Position numbers and translations under genes: made by a program. Positions 1 to 16,351 of a DNA stretch of 64,000 nucleotides are shown one piece after another. Location of the stretch: assembly GCA_036571765.1 (NCBI GenBank), contig BROE01000003.1, positions 5,100,104-5,164,103 on the forward strand, read 5' to 3'. The notes below the pieces were generated by a model that worked only from the letters and a program-made list of their open reading frames with translations, did no database searches and was not told where the DNA came from. This DNA comes from Plecoglossus altivelis. Taxonomy: Eukaryota; Chordata; Actinopteri; Osmeriformes; Plecoglossidae. Positions within the stretch are counted from its first letter, which is position 1; each line of letters opens with the position of its first letter.

Positions 1-222
1 AACCCTGGAGCATGCCAAGTAGAACCCTGGAGCACGCTCAGTAGAATCTTGGAACTCCACACTCCAGATCTTTGCGGGATTCTTAGAATTTTACCAGAAA
101 AGTTGTGTTGAGAATTTCTTCCATGTTTTTATATTTTGAACTAGAAATCTAAATAAACCAATTGGATATCCTCACCTAAAAACATCAAGCTATACTGACA
201 TGTCATGTTACACAGCGCCTAC
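1..222 (-). other. carmil2 intron, truncated by window edge
   Basis: This is the intron following the last visible carmil2 exon. The donor is directly below position 223 (the minus strand reads AAAG then GTAGGC). The matching acceptor lies outside the window. I see no repeat or conserved element in it apart from a short direct repeat around positions 1-45 (two copies of a motif containing agaaccctggagca). Confidence 0.7.
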
Positions 223-3200
223 CTTTATCTTCAATCTGATTGGCCGACAGGTTGATGGTGTGGACATTAGAGGAGGTGTTGTCTCTCAAGGCAATTGCCA
301 TCTTGACTGCGAAATCCCTAAAGAATGAGTCAGAGCCAGGATGGAGGTCACGTACTGGGAGAACAGATGGTCAGATCATGGAAGGATCAACAGAGAATGA
401 AATGGTGGCAGAGGGGGGGGCAACATGAAGAGGAGGAGGGGGAGGAGGAGGAGAGGAAAAAAGAGGAGGTGGAGAAGAGCAGGAGGAGGAGGAGGAGAAG
501 AAGCACTCACTGCTTAAGGCCGCTGCCCTCCAGAGACAGCTCCTCCAGGCTGGGAGACCTGTTGATCATCAAGAGCACCTGCTGCTGCACTTCTGGAGTC
601 TGGAAGGAGGAGCAGGCCAGGAGGAGGGCGAGAGGGAAGAGCAGACCAGGAGGAGGAGGAGGGGGAGAAGGGGGGAGGAGGGGGAAGGGGGAGGAGCGGG
701 AGAAGACAAGGGGACAGCACATCGCTTGTATAAGCTGAAGTGTGGGATGTCTTCCACGGTTAATGCGACAGAACGTAAAGTCAATCAGGAAACATCCAAC
801 GTGGACCGGCCAAGCTAGAACAACAGCAGCTTCGTAGGCAGTGAGAAATGTCTGGACTGAATCCAGCTGTTTCCTTAAGAGATCATCCTGACAGAGCACA
901 AACCCAGCCTCCAGTGTGAAGGAGAAGCCAGTACCAGTTTGAAGTGTTTGCTGGAGAACCTATTGAACCACTGGTTGAAGGAGAGAGCGGCCACGACCAG
1001 GGCCAGGTCCTGGCTGTCCAGGTGACTGAAGTCCAGCAGACTGAACTCTCGACAGCTGCGAACGTGGTAGATGTTGTTGACATCCTGGAGATGAGCAACA
1101 AACAGACAAACAGCCGCCGTGTTTCAGCGATGGAGGAAGTGACAGAATGGGATGTGTTTTTGCAACTTTTGAAAACGATAGAAAACAACGTTTGGTTATA
1201 GTTATAGGATGTGATGTCGTCGGCGTGCGTGCACCGACCCACTGGACTTCCTCCCTGCAGCGGAAGTCGTTGAAGTCACAGAGAGCAGCATAGGTGTCAG
1301 AGAACCCTCCTGTACCGAAGACACACACGCAAACACACACAAACACAAACACACACACACACATACACACACACACACAAACACACACAAACACAAACAC
1401 ACACAAACACACAAACACACACACAAACACAAACACACACAAACTGTTTGTTGTATCCAAGTTTGAGGTGATTACATCATCACTCTAGGTTCTACTGTTC
1501 TAAAATTTGGTGGCGGTTCTACGGTTCTAGGCAGTACTGACCACAAGGTCCGAGTGTTCCTTCCAGCTGTTCCTCCACATGAGAGGTCAGGTTCCTTATG
1601 CGTTCCTGCAGATCCGGAGGAATCGTTTTCAGGATCTTCCTAAAGATCAGCAAGGAGACAGACAGACACCTGTTATCCACAGAATAGTTTGTTGTTTTGA
1701 TCCTTCCAATGTAAGCTGTCCAGAGTTACAAACACTGTTGAGAAGAGCTGGTTTAGAACGTGTGAATGAGGCCGACCCTGGGGAGGAATCAGGGAAGATC
1801 TTCTTCAGAGACGCGGTCAAGTGACTGATCATGGCTTCTAGGTCGTCCACAAACGTTAGGCTGAGTAAGAACACCTCTGTGTCAGTCTCGATCACCACCT
1901 GGAAGGGCAAAGACACACACACACACTCAGGACACACACACTCCTCGCACACGTCAGACTTCCTTAAAACCCTCACGTTGCCAAGGAAGAGCACCCAGAA
2001 GCTCTGATAGGGTCTGCGCATGCTTAGTCCGCCCCCCCTGCCGGACTCTCGACCAATAGGTGTCATATTGCAATTTCTGTATTGAGCTAGGAGGAACCAT
2101 CCAGTGACCAAACACAGACAAACTGTTTGGTCTGATGCTGGATGTGGATGTCATGTTTGCTTTTAAGGAGCCAATCTGAGCTGAATGTCTGGCTCCAGTC
2201 TGTGGGTGGGCAGGCAGGCAACATTCACTAAACTTCAAGCAACACAAGATAGCCTATCCCTGCTAACTCTAACACCTCATTGCAGTCAATCCATGACAAA
2301 GTATAAGTGTTCAGTCCAGGCAGGATATTACAACAGATTTGCTGTTTGAAGGTGTTAAGATACTGCATGGCATCAGTTGGTGTGGACAACAGTTGAGTCT
2401 AGATAGCCTCACATCCACAGCTTTAAATTACAAAAGGTTTCCAATCGCTTGCCAGAACAAGTTTGACAGAAAACGACCTGAACCTAAACATCACAATCCT
2501 GCCACATTAACACAACAAAATACGATGAAGACGCAACGTTTACACGGGATTATTCAGAACAGTAAAACAAGTGTGATGCCAAAGGATAGATAAGATTCTC
2601 ACCTGATCGAGGCTAAGGATGCTGATGGAGCAGATCTCAAGGAAGTTAAAAGACCCCTCTATCTGCTGGTAGACGACACACACACAGGTCAGACTAACCA
2701 CATAGTGCTAGCATGGCGACTGAGAACAGACATTGACACACGTAGGTTAACGAATGTGTGTGTGATGGTGGTGGGTGTCGAGAAAAAGGGAGAGTGAATG
2801 TGACATAGAGACCGAGTGAAACAGAGAGAGTCAGAGGTAGAGAGAGGAGACACAGAGGTGTGACAAGTGGCTACTGCTTTAACCTGACCACAGCAAGATA
2901 AGAGTGTGTGTGTGTGTGTGTGTGTGTATGTTCCATTAATTCAGACAAAACCCGTCAGGGACTAGCCTTTATTGAAACTCCAAGCCTGGTGAGCTGACTT
3001 AAGAGATGATAAAAAAGACTAAGATCTCCTACCTGAACGTGTTTAAATGACAGAGCGTTTGCCAACACCTACCTTCACTTCGTTTGTCCTCTGAGCTGAC
3101 GTTCACAACAGGAGCAGACACCCATCTGTAATCTGTCTGATTTCCTTTTCCACGTCTCTTGTTATCAACCCCAAACCTCACTTTCCTTTCCTTCTCTCCC

Positions 3201-3378
3201 AATCTTTTGGGAAGTTAATCAGTGACTTTCCCCTGAGCTTTTGCCCTTGCAGAGGAAGATAGTGAGATATGTGGACCTAAACCTGTCTAGTGCTGATGGC
3301 TGTCTTTTCTACTGCATTTCCTGTTTCTTTCACTGGCTCTCAGCTAATAGCTTTGTGTTGTAATGATGATTGACCGGA

Positions 3379-3429
<51 letters not shown>

Positions 3430-4122
3430 CTCTCTCTCTCTCTCTCTCTGAAGCTGTGTGTGTGTGGGTCAGCCATTTACCATTACAGACTGTTTAGTGT
3501 TGATCAGGTAGGCTCTCCACAGACTCATAACCTGCAGTTGAAAACACACAACGAACCCACAACAATAACAGTTAACTCCTCATCAGTCAACATCAGAACC
3601 CTCCCAGCAAGAAAGTGATGCCCGACGTAGTTTTAGAACTGGCGCCATCTAGGGGAGGAACACTGTAATCACCGTCATTCTAGGTGAGGAAACATTTCGC
3701 AACACAACCCGTCTCATGAAAATACACTACCATCGACAAAGAACTTCCAGACAGGGTTCACAGCACAGACGAACGATTCTAACTCACCAGCAGCTTTGGC
3801 TCCACCTTGCTCCTAGACTGGTGCTGTTTCACCTGCCGCATCAAATAAACCTTCCTGTGCTTCAGAAGCGCACAGACCTGCTCTGCTCCCCAGAACCGCC
3901 ACCCCACCCAGAGAAGGGACAGCAACAGAAACACCATGAGCCAGGACCACAGGAGACAAAAGGGACCGCATCAAATAACCATCTCGCCGCCTTAGCTGCC
4001 TCCACAGCTCCTGATTGGCTGGCCCTCCAACACAGCCGCACCTCAACTGAGGGGACTCGGAGAAGTTCAGAGCGCCACACCGTACCTTGTAGGTTGTGGG
4101 AGATCCCTGGACAGGAGGCCAT
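223..4122 (-). CDS. carmil2: CARMIL-family protein, probably CARMIL2 (N-terminal part, 10 exons)
   Basis: CARMIL proteins bind actin capping protein at the plasma membrane and slow its capping of filament ends; CARMIL2 (RLTPR) also serves T-cell co-stimulation in mammals. Ten exons join in frame into 289 residues: 4086-4122, 3788-3882, 3481-3531, 2603-2662, 1777-1898, 1542-1639, 1239-1309, 935-1084, 511-599, 223-317. All have AG/GT borders. Residues about 13-122 resemble the CARMIL PH-like domain ([36 protein letters not shown]). The linker and N-cap follow ([41 protein letters not shown]), then the first leucine-rich repeats ([27 protein letters not shown]). The start was chosen as an ATG in a 12-codon first exon, as in mammalian CARMIL2. 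The capping-protein interaction region lies off the left edge. Paralogues CARMIL1 and CARMIL3 are alternatives; adjacency to ctcf favours CARMIL2. Confidence 0.85.
1318..1441. repeat. imperfect CA microsatellite
   Basis: An interrupted (CA)n tract with AAAC variants, in the carmil2 intron directly upstream of exon 1239-1309. On the coding strand it is a GT-rich tract next to the polypyrimidine/acceptor region. Confidence 0.9.
3381..3450. repeat. compound CA/CT microsatellite
   Basis: About 23 CA units run straight into about 12 CT units, 30 bp from the donor of the small carmil2 exon 3481-3531. Confidence 0.95.
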
Positions 4123-4633
4123 GATGCAGAGAAGAAGCCAGGAGCAAGCGAGCTGCTGTAGCCTCCACCGGCTGCTGAGGTGTAGTGAGGAGGGTGGTAG
4201 GTAGGCAAGGAAATAAAGAGGCGCAGACACACACTCACACACATCCTGCTTTGACGCACGAGTCAGACTGAAACTGCAGACAGGACCGAGATCAGGCAGG
4301 ATGTTGGAACCCTCCACATCACCTCAGCAACATCGTCTCACCTACATGGTTCAGTCGCAAAAAACCCGACAAGTTTAACCCTCTCATTGCTGCGCTGACA
4401 TGCTCTGCCCACACTGGTTATACACTCGCTACCATGGAGACCTGAAACACGCTACAGTTCTCTATGTATTTTAATGACTGTCGTAAGATTCGTTGCCCAG
4501 TGTCCGATAGAGATTCAAGACAAAAATACACTAAAACATGCTGATAAAGTATGATTTGCAACATGAAAGTGGTGTTTTTGTTTTTTTAGACAGGACAGAA
4601 ACTGAAGGAACGGCAGATGTTAGGCCAGTATGT

Positions 4634-4639
4634 TTTATT
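4634..4639 (-). terminator. candidate ctcf poly(A) signal (distal)
   Basis: AATAAA on the minus strand, about 2.2 kb downstream of the ctcf stop codon. A more proximal AATAAA is at 5092-5097. Which one is used cannot be decided from sequence. Confidence 0.35.
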
Positions 4640-5091
4640 CCCTGTACAGTGACATATCCTCAGCACCAGCATGTATACCAGCTCAGCCCGCAGCCCTGAC
4701 TGACTCACTGCTCTCTGAACAGGCCACGCTCCTGCCTCCCTTCCTGCGCTCCTCTGATCTGGCAGGAACGGGGCTCTCTGGAGACGCCCACGGTCGCCAC
4801 CTGGCACGGTCAGAGATGGACCACGCGGAGGGAAGGGAAAGAGCGGACTGGTTTGTCGAGCGGTCTGTCAGTCGTGACTCCGGCTGTGCGCTGGTCTCAG
4901 AATTTGGAAAAGTACAGTCAGGTACAAAAATGCATCCATCTAGTATTGTATCGTAAGAGCTTGACAAAAAGCAGTTGAATCGTAATCATTTCTTACAAGA
5001 GGGAACGTTATTCAGAGTCAGCATTTTAATCTGTGAAAGGGCATAGTTCTCTTCAAACAAGTTTTAACAAACTTTATACAAAAACATCCGT

Positions 5092-5097
5092 TTTATT
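5092..5097 (-). terminator. candidate ctcf poly(A) signal (proximal)
   Basis: AATAAA on the minus strand, about 1.7 kb downstream of the ctcf stop codon. This distance is reasonable for a vertebrate ctcf 3' UTR. Confidence 0.4.
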
Positions 5098-6296
5098 CGC
5101 TTCTCATTCCTCTCTCAACACATCCCTTCATCTCTTAAGGGGGACAACAACAAAACAAAAACAAAACAAAAAAAGAGAAAGATGGACAATGACATTCTAA
5201 GAACCTGCTGTCGCTCAGCAAGGGTCCGTCCAACAGCGTGGCAGCCTTGCTGATCTCTCTCCAGAGCTGCTGGGTGCTTCGTGTCTCGCATCCTCATCCG
5301 CTGCTCTGGAGCCCTGAACAAAACATGGTGGTCTACATCATCTACTCGTGGAGGCGGATCAGACTGCTCTAGGCTAGCGGGGGGAGGGGGGAGGAGGGGG
5401 GCGGCGGCGGCGGCTGGGCAGACGGGCAGGAGAATCAGGCTCATCCTGCCGTCCGGCCAGGAGGCTTGCGGGGATGGAGACGGAAAGGGGCGGTGACGAG
5501 TCTGTTGGGACACGGTGGGTCTGCTGGTCTGGAGGACTGGGTTCCTCCAGCTCAGTCAGCCTGCTGTGGACACAGAAGGCTGCTTCTCTACTTCTCCCTC
5601 AGATTCAACCTTCACCTCTGGTCCGGGTCTCCACCAGGAGTGCACCGTAGCAGGCTAGCGCGCGCACACACACAAACGCACACTCCTGTTCCATATACAG
5701 CACACCCTACCTCACAGCTCTTCACATTGCTAGAAAAAAGATTAAAATTTTCATAATAAAAGGAAAATAAAAATTATTTACAAGCAAAACAAGCCAAGAT
5801 TACCTTTTATACAACAAAAACATCTGTCTCTCAAACAAATTCAAATGAATAGATTGATGGATGGATGAATGTATGTTCCCCAAGGTAGTCCCTAGCCAAA
5901 TAATCTTTGATTGTTAATAGGAAAACCTTACATCAACTTCATAATCAGAGATTAGTAAAAGAAGTCAGTACACAATGCAATAAATCAATGAATCAAAACA
6001 GGAATTGGTTCTTTCGAACTCTTGCGAACGTTCTAGCGCTCTAGATTTAAAACCTACAGAGAGAGAGAGAAGAAAAAAAAAAGAATGTTCTAGAATCTAG
6101 AGACAAATTCTAGAGCTTCTAGAACGAAAGGCGGAGATGGGCAGGCGAGGGCAGCCCTGGAAAAGGACCCCTGTAGACGGGTTCATCGCAGGCCGGCTGA
6201 CAGGGACCAGCTGGAATGAAGAAGCCAGCGGCCCCATGCATCAGGCCCAAACGGCGGGGAAAGACTGGACCAGTCTGTCTGCTTCACAAAGCTACA

Positions 6297-6455
6297 TCTC
6301 TCTCTCTCTCTCTCTCTCTAGCCTGCACACGCAGGAAGCAGGCAAGGATACATCTCTCTCTCTCTCTCTCTAGCCTGCACACACAGGAAGCAGGCAAGGA
6401 TACATCTCTCTCTCTCTCTAGCCTGCACACAAAAGAAGCAGGCAAGGATACAGGC
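6297..6455. repeat. tandem repeat with CT-rich spacers, 3 copies
   Basis: Three copies of a block made of a (TC)n run followed by TAGCCTGCACAC and a GAAGCAGGCAAGGATAC motif. The unit is about 50-60 bp and shortens from copy to copy because the TC run contracts. Confidence 0.85.
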
Positions 6456-6762
6456 AGGACGTGGGTTTGGGTAGAAAAAAAACAAAACAGAGAAAAACAC
6501 CAACGAAAGAAACAGTAATGGATGTAGTCAGAGTAGGACAGGCAGGACTGAAGAGGGTATGAGAGCAGTCAGCAGAGAAGAGAGAATCAGTTCTCATGGG
6601 GGAGGAGGGGGGGAGTTACTGAGCCTATGTGCTTCAGAAAGGGATGTTAAAATGGGCGAGGCTAGAGGGATGGGGGGAGGAATGAAGAGAGGTAAGGGGG
6701 GGCGAGGTGAGGTAAAGTAGGGAGGGGTTGCGTTAAAGGGGGGAGGGGTGAGGTAAAAGGGA

Positions 6763-6789
6763 GGGGGGGGGGGGGGGGGGGGGGGGGGG
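6763..6789. repeat. 27-bp poly-G tract
   Basis: An uninterrupted G run preceded by further G-rich sequence (6660-6760), about 40 bp beyond the ctcf stop codon. On the transcribed strand it would be a C run in the 3' UTR. The exact length is unreliable because homopolymers are poorly sequenced. Confidence 0.9.
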
Positions 6790-6826
6790 TGAGGTAAGGG
6801 AGGAGGTTGTGGTTCCCTCCTCCCCC

Positions 6827-11462
<4,636 letters not shown>

Positions 11463-11471
11463 GGGTAACGC

Positions 11472-13224
11472 CTAGGGAACGACAAGGAAAGCCAATCACA
11501 AGACCAGAAAAGGGAGACCGTCGCAAAGGGACAGTGTAAGATCTGCCTGCCTGTGATGTAGTCATCAGTTTGGACGAATCTTTAAACAAACTTCCTGATT
11601 CCTTTTCTTGGCTACTGTGACTTGCTGGGGGTGTCACTCAGATGTTCACAGAAGGATGTTATCGAATGTGTCAAGTGAACGTCACTTTGGAACATGAGGT
11701 GGTGTGTTACGCCTGTCTCTGTGGTTACCTGAAACATGTACATGAACTTCATCTCCCTACACCTGTGCCTTCCTCGGCGTCTGCCTCAGGTTGGTGTCAG
11801 ACACTTGCCTCAACTCTCCTGACTTTGCACCTGATTATCCTCCCTACACAACCTGGAAAAAGGCCACTTCACAACTGTGACAAACACACAACAGTACTGC
11901 TCACACGAAGGATGGGCTCACATTTAACGGTGTTTACCGACATATTTGAGAAGTAGTTGGCTCAGCCTAACCTGCAGGTTGATGTCTAGAAACATATACT
12001 ACCTTAAGTAGGCTGCGTATAAGAGTCTATCAGCAAGACGAGGATAAGTTTTGATGGTTGAGATGGAGCACTAGTAAACGCTGCTGTTTATGTACCGCTA
12101 CCAACCGAGTTGTAGAGGGAGCTCTCCTCTTGTTCTCTGCCTTCTGCCGCTGGAACTCAAGGTGGGCTCAGAACGAGACAGCGGGCAATGGAAGCATACA
12201 GCAACACGACCGGCGGGGAGCTGGGAGCGTGGATAACGTTTATAATAGACCTATTCGTGAGGATATGGTATTAAGGCGAAACGGAGAGGAGAGTTCTTGG
12301 AGCACGCGGTGCTATGTTAGCCCACTAGCTAACAACGTTAGGCGCCCGGGTCATTCTGCCTGCCTGACATCGTCTCATTTTTGAATGCGCAACACGATAG
12401 CTACCATGGGCTACTTCGGCTGTTTACAATATCCAGTAATAGCCAGAATAAAATGCCGAGGCTACTTTTGATAATCAGATCAAAACGAGTTTTACTGAAC
12501 TTGCAAGCGGTACGAATGGTGCTTGGTTTGAGCGGATGTCAGCGAGCGCAATTCCACAGGCCAGGGCTAGCCCCGAAGCATGAAGGTGGGGCGAGGACGA
12601 AAGTTGTTGGCTAGCCAGATATATTTGAATGCTGACGTTGGCTAGGCTAACGTAGGCTAGCCTACTAATACGGCTAATACCATGCATTGCAGTTTTTACA
12701 TGCGTGCTAAGATTAACACATGATGGAGTTCAATAAATTTGAAAAAAACATGCTTTGCTGGAAAGCTACTATTTAAATATACGTGCAGTTGCCTAGCTAG
12801 ATACAGTATTTCCGATTTTATCCTATGTTTTTTTGCCAGCAGAAATGCTAAGTAATTAAGCTAGCTTGCTATCCCGCCTAGATTCCATTTCGACGTTATC
12901 GCTTTCTAGCTTGCTAGCTAAAATGACAGGAAACAAAGAAGAAAGAAAATGGACGCCTGGCCTAAACAGTCGACCAAAACGATCAACTCTAGAATAACCC
13001 AACCTCGACGATATACCGGATAATATATGTTTAAGAGGCCTGTTATATGTGCATTTCGTTGAACTTCTGGGTTATAACAGTTTTTTGATGATTTTTTCAA
13101 TAACGATAGAGGGAGACAAACACCCCCCGTAAGGAGCCTGGACCGGGAGCCCCATCGTGACACCTAGAGGCCGAATAAAGCTCCTGCAAAACTCCCCCTG
13201 CTCTGGAAAGTAGCGTTAGTTTAC
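11472..13224 (-). other. ctcf intron 1
   Basis: The interval lies between the acceptor of the first coding exon (CTAG just above 11471) and a good donor at 13223-13224. It is AT-balanced, with many CTAGCTAGC-type palindromes between 12600 and 12920. I see no coding exon. Confidence 0.55.
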
Positions 13225-13460
13225 CTGTTCCACTCTGTTTATCTTCGGGTTGAACTCGACAGAAAGCCCAGAGTCTGTTCTTCAATTTGGCCGAGACAGT
13301 TTAGGAATGTAACCTTCTCCGTCCGTTTTAATCCTCTCCCGCTTTTGCAGAGTAGACTCCGCACAAAATGGTGGCCTTGTAGCGGCAGTGCGCCTGTGCA
13401 GCGCTGGGGGGTGGTGTTGAAGTGGGTGTAGGCACTGCGATTGGCCAGATGGGGCGCCCC
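13225..13460 (-). promoter_or_regulatory. ctcf promoter and non-coding exon 1 (candidate)
   Basis: The block is CpG-rich for this window. On the minus strand it shows a CCAAT box (13440-13444), a YY1-like motif CAAAATGGTGGC (complement orientation, near 13364-13376) and then a donor at the low end (GGAACAG then GTAAAC, exon end at 13225). This layout fits a TATA-less housekeeping promoter with a short 5' UTR exon spliced to the coding exon ending at 11471. The transcription start is inferred, probably 13350-13400. Confidence 0.55.
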
Positions 13461-14137
13461 GTTTGAATACATGGTTTGGAGACAACGCAGACCATTCCTC
13501 GTCGAGATATACGATTGTTCCTGACCTGGGGCCCGTTCCACTAAGCGAACCAAGTTTACCGAAAAGTTCAAGACCTTCCATTATACACTAGTTATTTAAA
13601 TAATGTGAGATATGGAATATGTGTAATATGTATATTTACGCAATCTAGGACTTAATGATTAACCAATGTTTTAAAAGGTTGCACATAAATACACTCTGGT
13701 TTGTATTTGTTTATTTACACCCTTCCTAAAAACATCACAGGAAACGTCATTTGAAACACATTTTATTAATAATTTGTTTACAATTGATGCCAGGCAACTT
13801 AAATTACCAGACAATAAACTTTATAGAAAAAAAATCAAAGGAAATCAGTTGTTTTATTGCTAAACAATCAGTGAATCTTAAGGAAAATATACTTTGCAGC
13901 AGTGTTTATATGTGTATGCACTGCATTTATTCATTCTTAAATAAAGATATGTCCTCCGTCTTTACGTTTCATTAGCTGACTCTCCATCAGAGCTTGAGGC
14001 ACTTAGACACTGAAGAAACCCATTCAGAGCTGTGCTGCGTTACCACTCAGCAACCAGCCAACATCCTGCGCTCCCAGCTGAACTGGTCTGCCACTAGCTA
14101 GCAGTGAGTGAGGGGAGGGGGGGGGGACTGAGGTGGC

Positions 14138-14143
14138 TTTTAT
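14138..14143 (-). terminator. candidate ripor1 poly(A) signal
   Basis: AATAAA on the minus strand, about 1.4 kb past the ripor1 stop codon. Further copies at 13926-13931 and 13762-13767 could give longer 3' ends. Confidence 0.35.
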
Positions 14144-14507
14144 TTTGAAACCGTACAGTTCATCCAAGATCTAGCGAGGGAAGGAAACTGAAAAGCCAGT
14201 TGATTCACATCCACATAAGCAAAACAGGTCAGTGTGCCGTGTTCTCTGTTAAACGACGTCACTGCTGTGAAGTCCTGGAGCCTCCAGGGGATGAAAGCAG
14301 CAGGTAGGATCTACAGGGGCTAGATTCAGCAGGCTAACACCCCAGCACAGACACCCCCTTGACGGATCAGTCACCCCTTTACCTCTCCCCTCAGAGCACT
14401 GGAGTCTGGTCCTCTGAAAGGGGACAACCATGGGAGCCTGGTGCTCTAGAACGTTCCATTGAACCCTGGTTCACCTCACTCGTTAGAGTAATCACAACAG
14501 GGAACCG

Positions 14508-14532
14508 CCCCCCCCCCCCCCCCCCCCCCCCC
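14508..14532. repeat. 25-bp poly-C tract
   Basis: An uninterrupted C run in the presumed ripor1 3' UTR (poly-G in the transcript). The length is uncertain for technical reasons. Confidence 0.9.
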
Positions 14533-15566
14533 AGCCCCCTGCCTCACTATCATCAGCAGGCTATAGCATCACCACCAGAAAGGGAGGTGTCGTCACGCAA
14601 AAACATAAGTACGTATACTCCGATTGTCCTTACAGTGCCAACTGAATTACAATACAATGATATAACATGTACACTTCCAGTGGAGTATATAAGAATATAG
14701 AGTGTTGGTATAGAATTATGGCACTGTTTGGTCTGGCCAGATCCTGCGTCATGGCAACATCAACCTCAAGAAAGCTTCTTCACCAATCACAGTCCACGGA
14801 GGGGACTAGAAGTCTTCTAGCAGTGCTCCTCCAATCACAGTTCGTCTTCAGCTCTGTCACCGGTGACTGATTGGTCCCCTTCAGTCACACTTCCATTCAC
14901 ACTCTCTCAGACATCAGGCTCTTTCACAAGCTCAGCAGATCAAAAGTGCGTTTGCCTGCTAAACATTTGTTCATTTCTATATAGTACATGACCTTCCAAA
15001 CCGGATGTTGACACCCTGTTCAGCCCTCCCTCTCTCCCTCAAGTCTATACCTCCCTCCCTTCCTGTCTAAACCTCCCTTCCTCTACCCTTGCTTCTACTT
15101 CTACCTCTCTCACTCTCACTCTCTCCCTTCCTCTCTCTCCCTCTGCCTATATCTCCATTCCTCCCTTTCTCCCTCCCTGACTATACCTCCCTTTCTTCTT
15201 CCCTCTCTCTCTCTCGCTCTCTCTCTCTCTCACTCTCTCTCTCCCAGCCCATCAGTTCTAAGTGGGTTTAAAAGGTCAAGGCGTGATGTAAGGCTGATCG
15301 ATCTTCTTCAACTTCCCGTCTTCTTGTCCCATGGCTCAGCGAGAGGCTACTTCGTGCTGCAGGTCACAGTGTGTGAGACAACAGTGTGTTCAGCAGGTTT
15401 ATGTGTTCAGTAGGGTGGTCATACGTGTGTGTGTGTGTGTGCTGAGTTTCTTGTGTTGGATGTTGGGAGCGTAGAGTAAGAGTGTGTGTGGTTCATGATC
15501 ATGGTGGCGGCATAGAGACCAGGTGTGGCGTGTGTGTGTGTGTGTGTGTGTAGCATGGCGGGGCGG

Positions 15567-16313
15567 TTAGAAGGCGGTGCTGGCCATACTGCCAGGGGTG
15601 AAGAGACGAGGAACGCCGCCTTGAGACGTCTCCACGTGGCGGTGGGCCATCTTTCCCTCCTCACCTGTTGGAGACACACGCAAACACATTTCAGTATAAT
15701 GGAACACATATCAACTCCATACCTCATCCTCACACACGCACACACACACACACACTCTCTCTTTTCTCTCCTCTCAGCAGATGTTTTGTCATTATCCTGA
15801 CTAACTACACACTCCTCCTCGCACACATGCGCAAAAATGATCGTTTCGATTTCTCAAATGAAGGAGAACAACATGGCATCTTACCCAGCACCAGCAGAGC
15901 CTGTTTGGCTGCGTCTCTCACATCCTCCTTGTCTGTTCGACACAGATACACCAGCTGGTCTATGCTTTCTTTGGCCTGGGAGAGAGGGGGCAGAAGAGGA
16001 GGGGGGCATGATTACCTGCGCGGGGCTGTTCCTACGCTATACTGATTCACTATGGGAGGGGGGTTGGGGAGGAGGAAGGGAGGGGAGGGGGGAGGGAGGG
16101 AGGGGCGGTGTGTTCAGACTAACCTTGAGGCAGGCCAAGGCCTTGCAGCCACACACTCGGGTCTCCACACTCTCCTCCTCCAGGAGCTCCAGACAGCTGA
16201 CCAGGGCCTGGGGAGAGGGCATGCATGGAGGCGGTTACATCTGAACACCACACACTCTCACAGTGTCTGTCCCTCGGTCTCTTTCCCTTTGTCCCTATCA
16301 CATGCACACACAT

Positions 16314-16351
<38 letters not shown>

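Larger units (their letters stand above)
4123..6826 (-). other. carmil2 5' flank and ctcf 3' UTR/intergenic
   Basis: No coding exon is visible. The stretch just above 4122 should hold the 5' UTR and promoter of carmil2, although I cannot place a start site. The stretch below 6826 is the expected ctcf 3' UTR. The region carries a 60-bp-type tandem repeat (6297-6455), poly-G tracts, and sequences rich in TCTAGAA near 6000-6130 (several overlapping copies of a ctagaa motif). The boundary between the two genes cannot be seen from sequence alone. Confidence 0.6.
13461..15566 (-). other. ripor1 3' UTR and ripor1-ctcf intergenic
   Basis: This is the sequence downstream of the ripor1 stop codon. It has CT-rich tracts (15005-15245), a poly-C run and three AATAAA signals on the minus strand (13762-13767, 13926-13931, 14138-14143). 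The ctcf promoter begins only a few hundred bases below the last of them, so the two genes lie close together in tandem. No coding exon is seen. Confidence 0.6.

Noticed and set aside
3716..4204. 162-codon plus-strand frame over the carmil2 5' region
   Set aside because: Antisense shadow of carmil2 exons 3788-3882 and 4086-4122, which have proper splice sites and family matches on the other strand.
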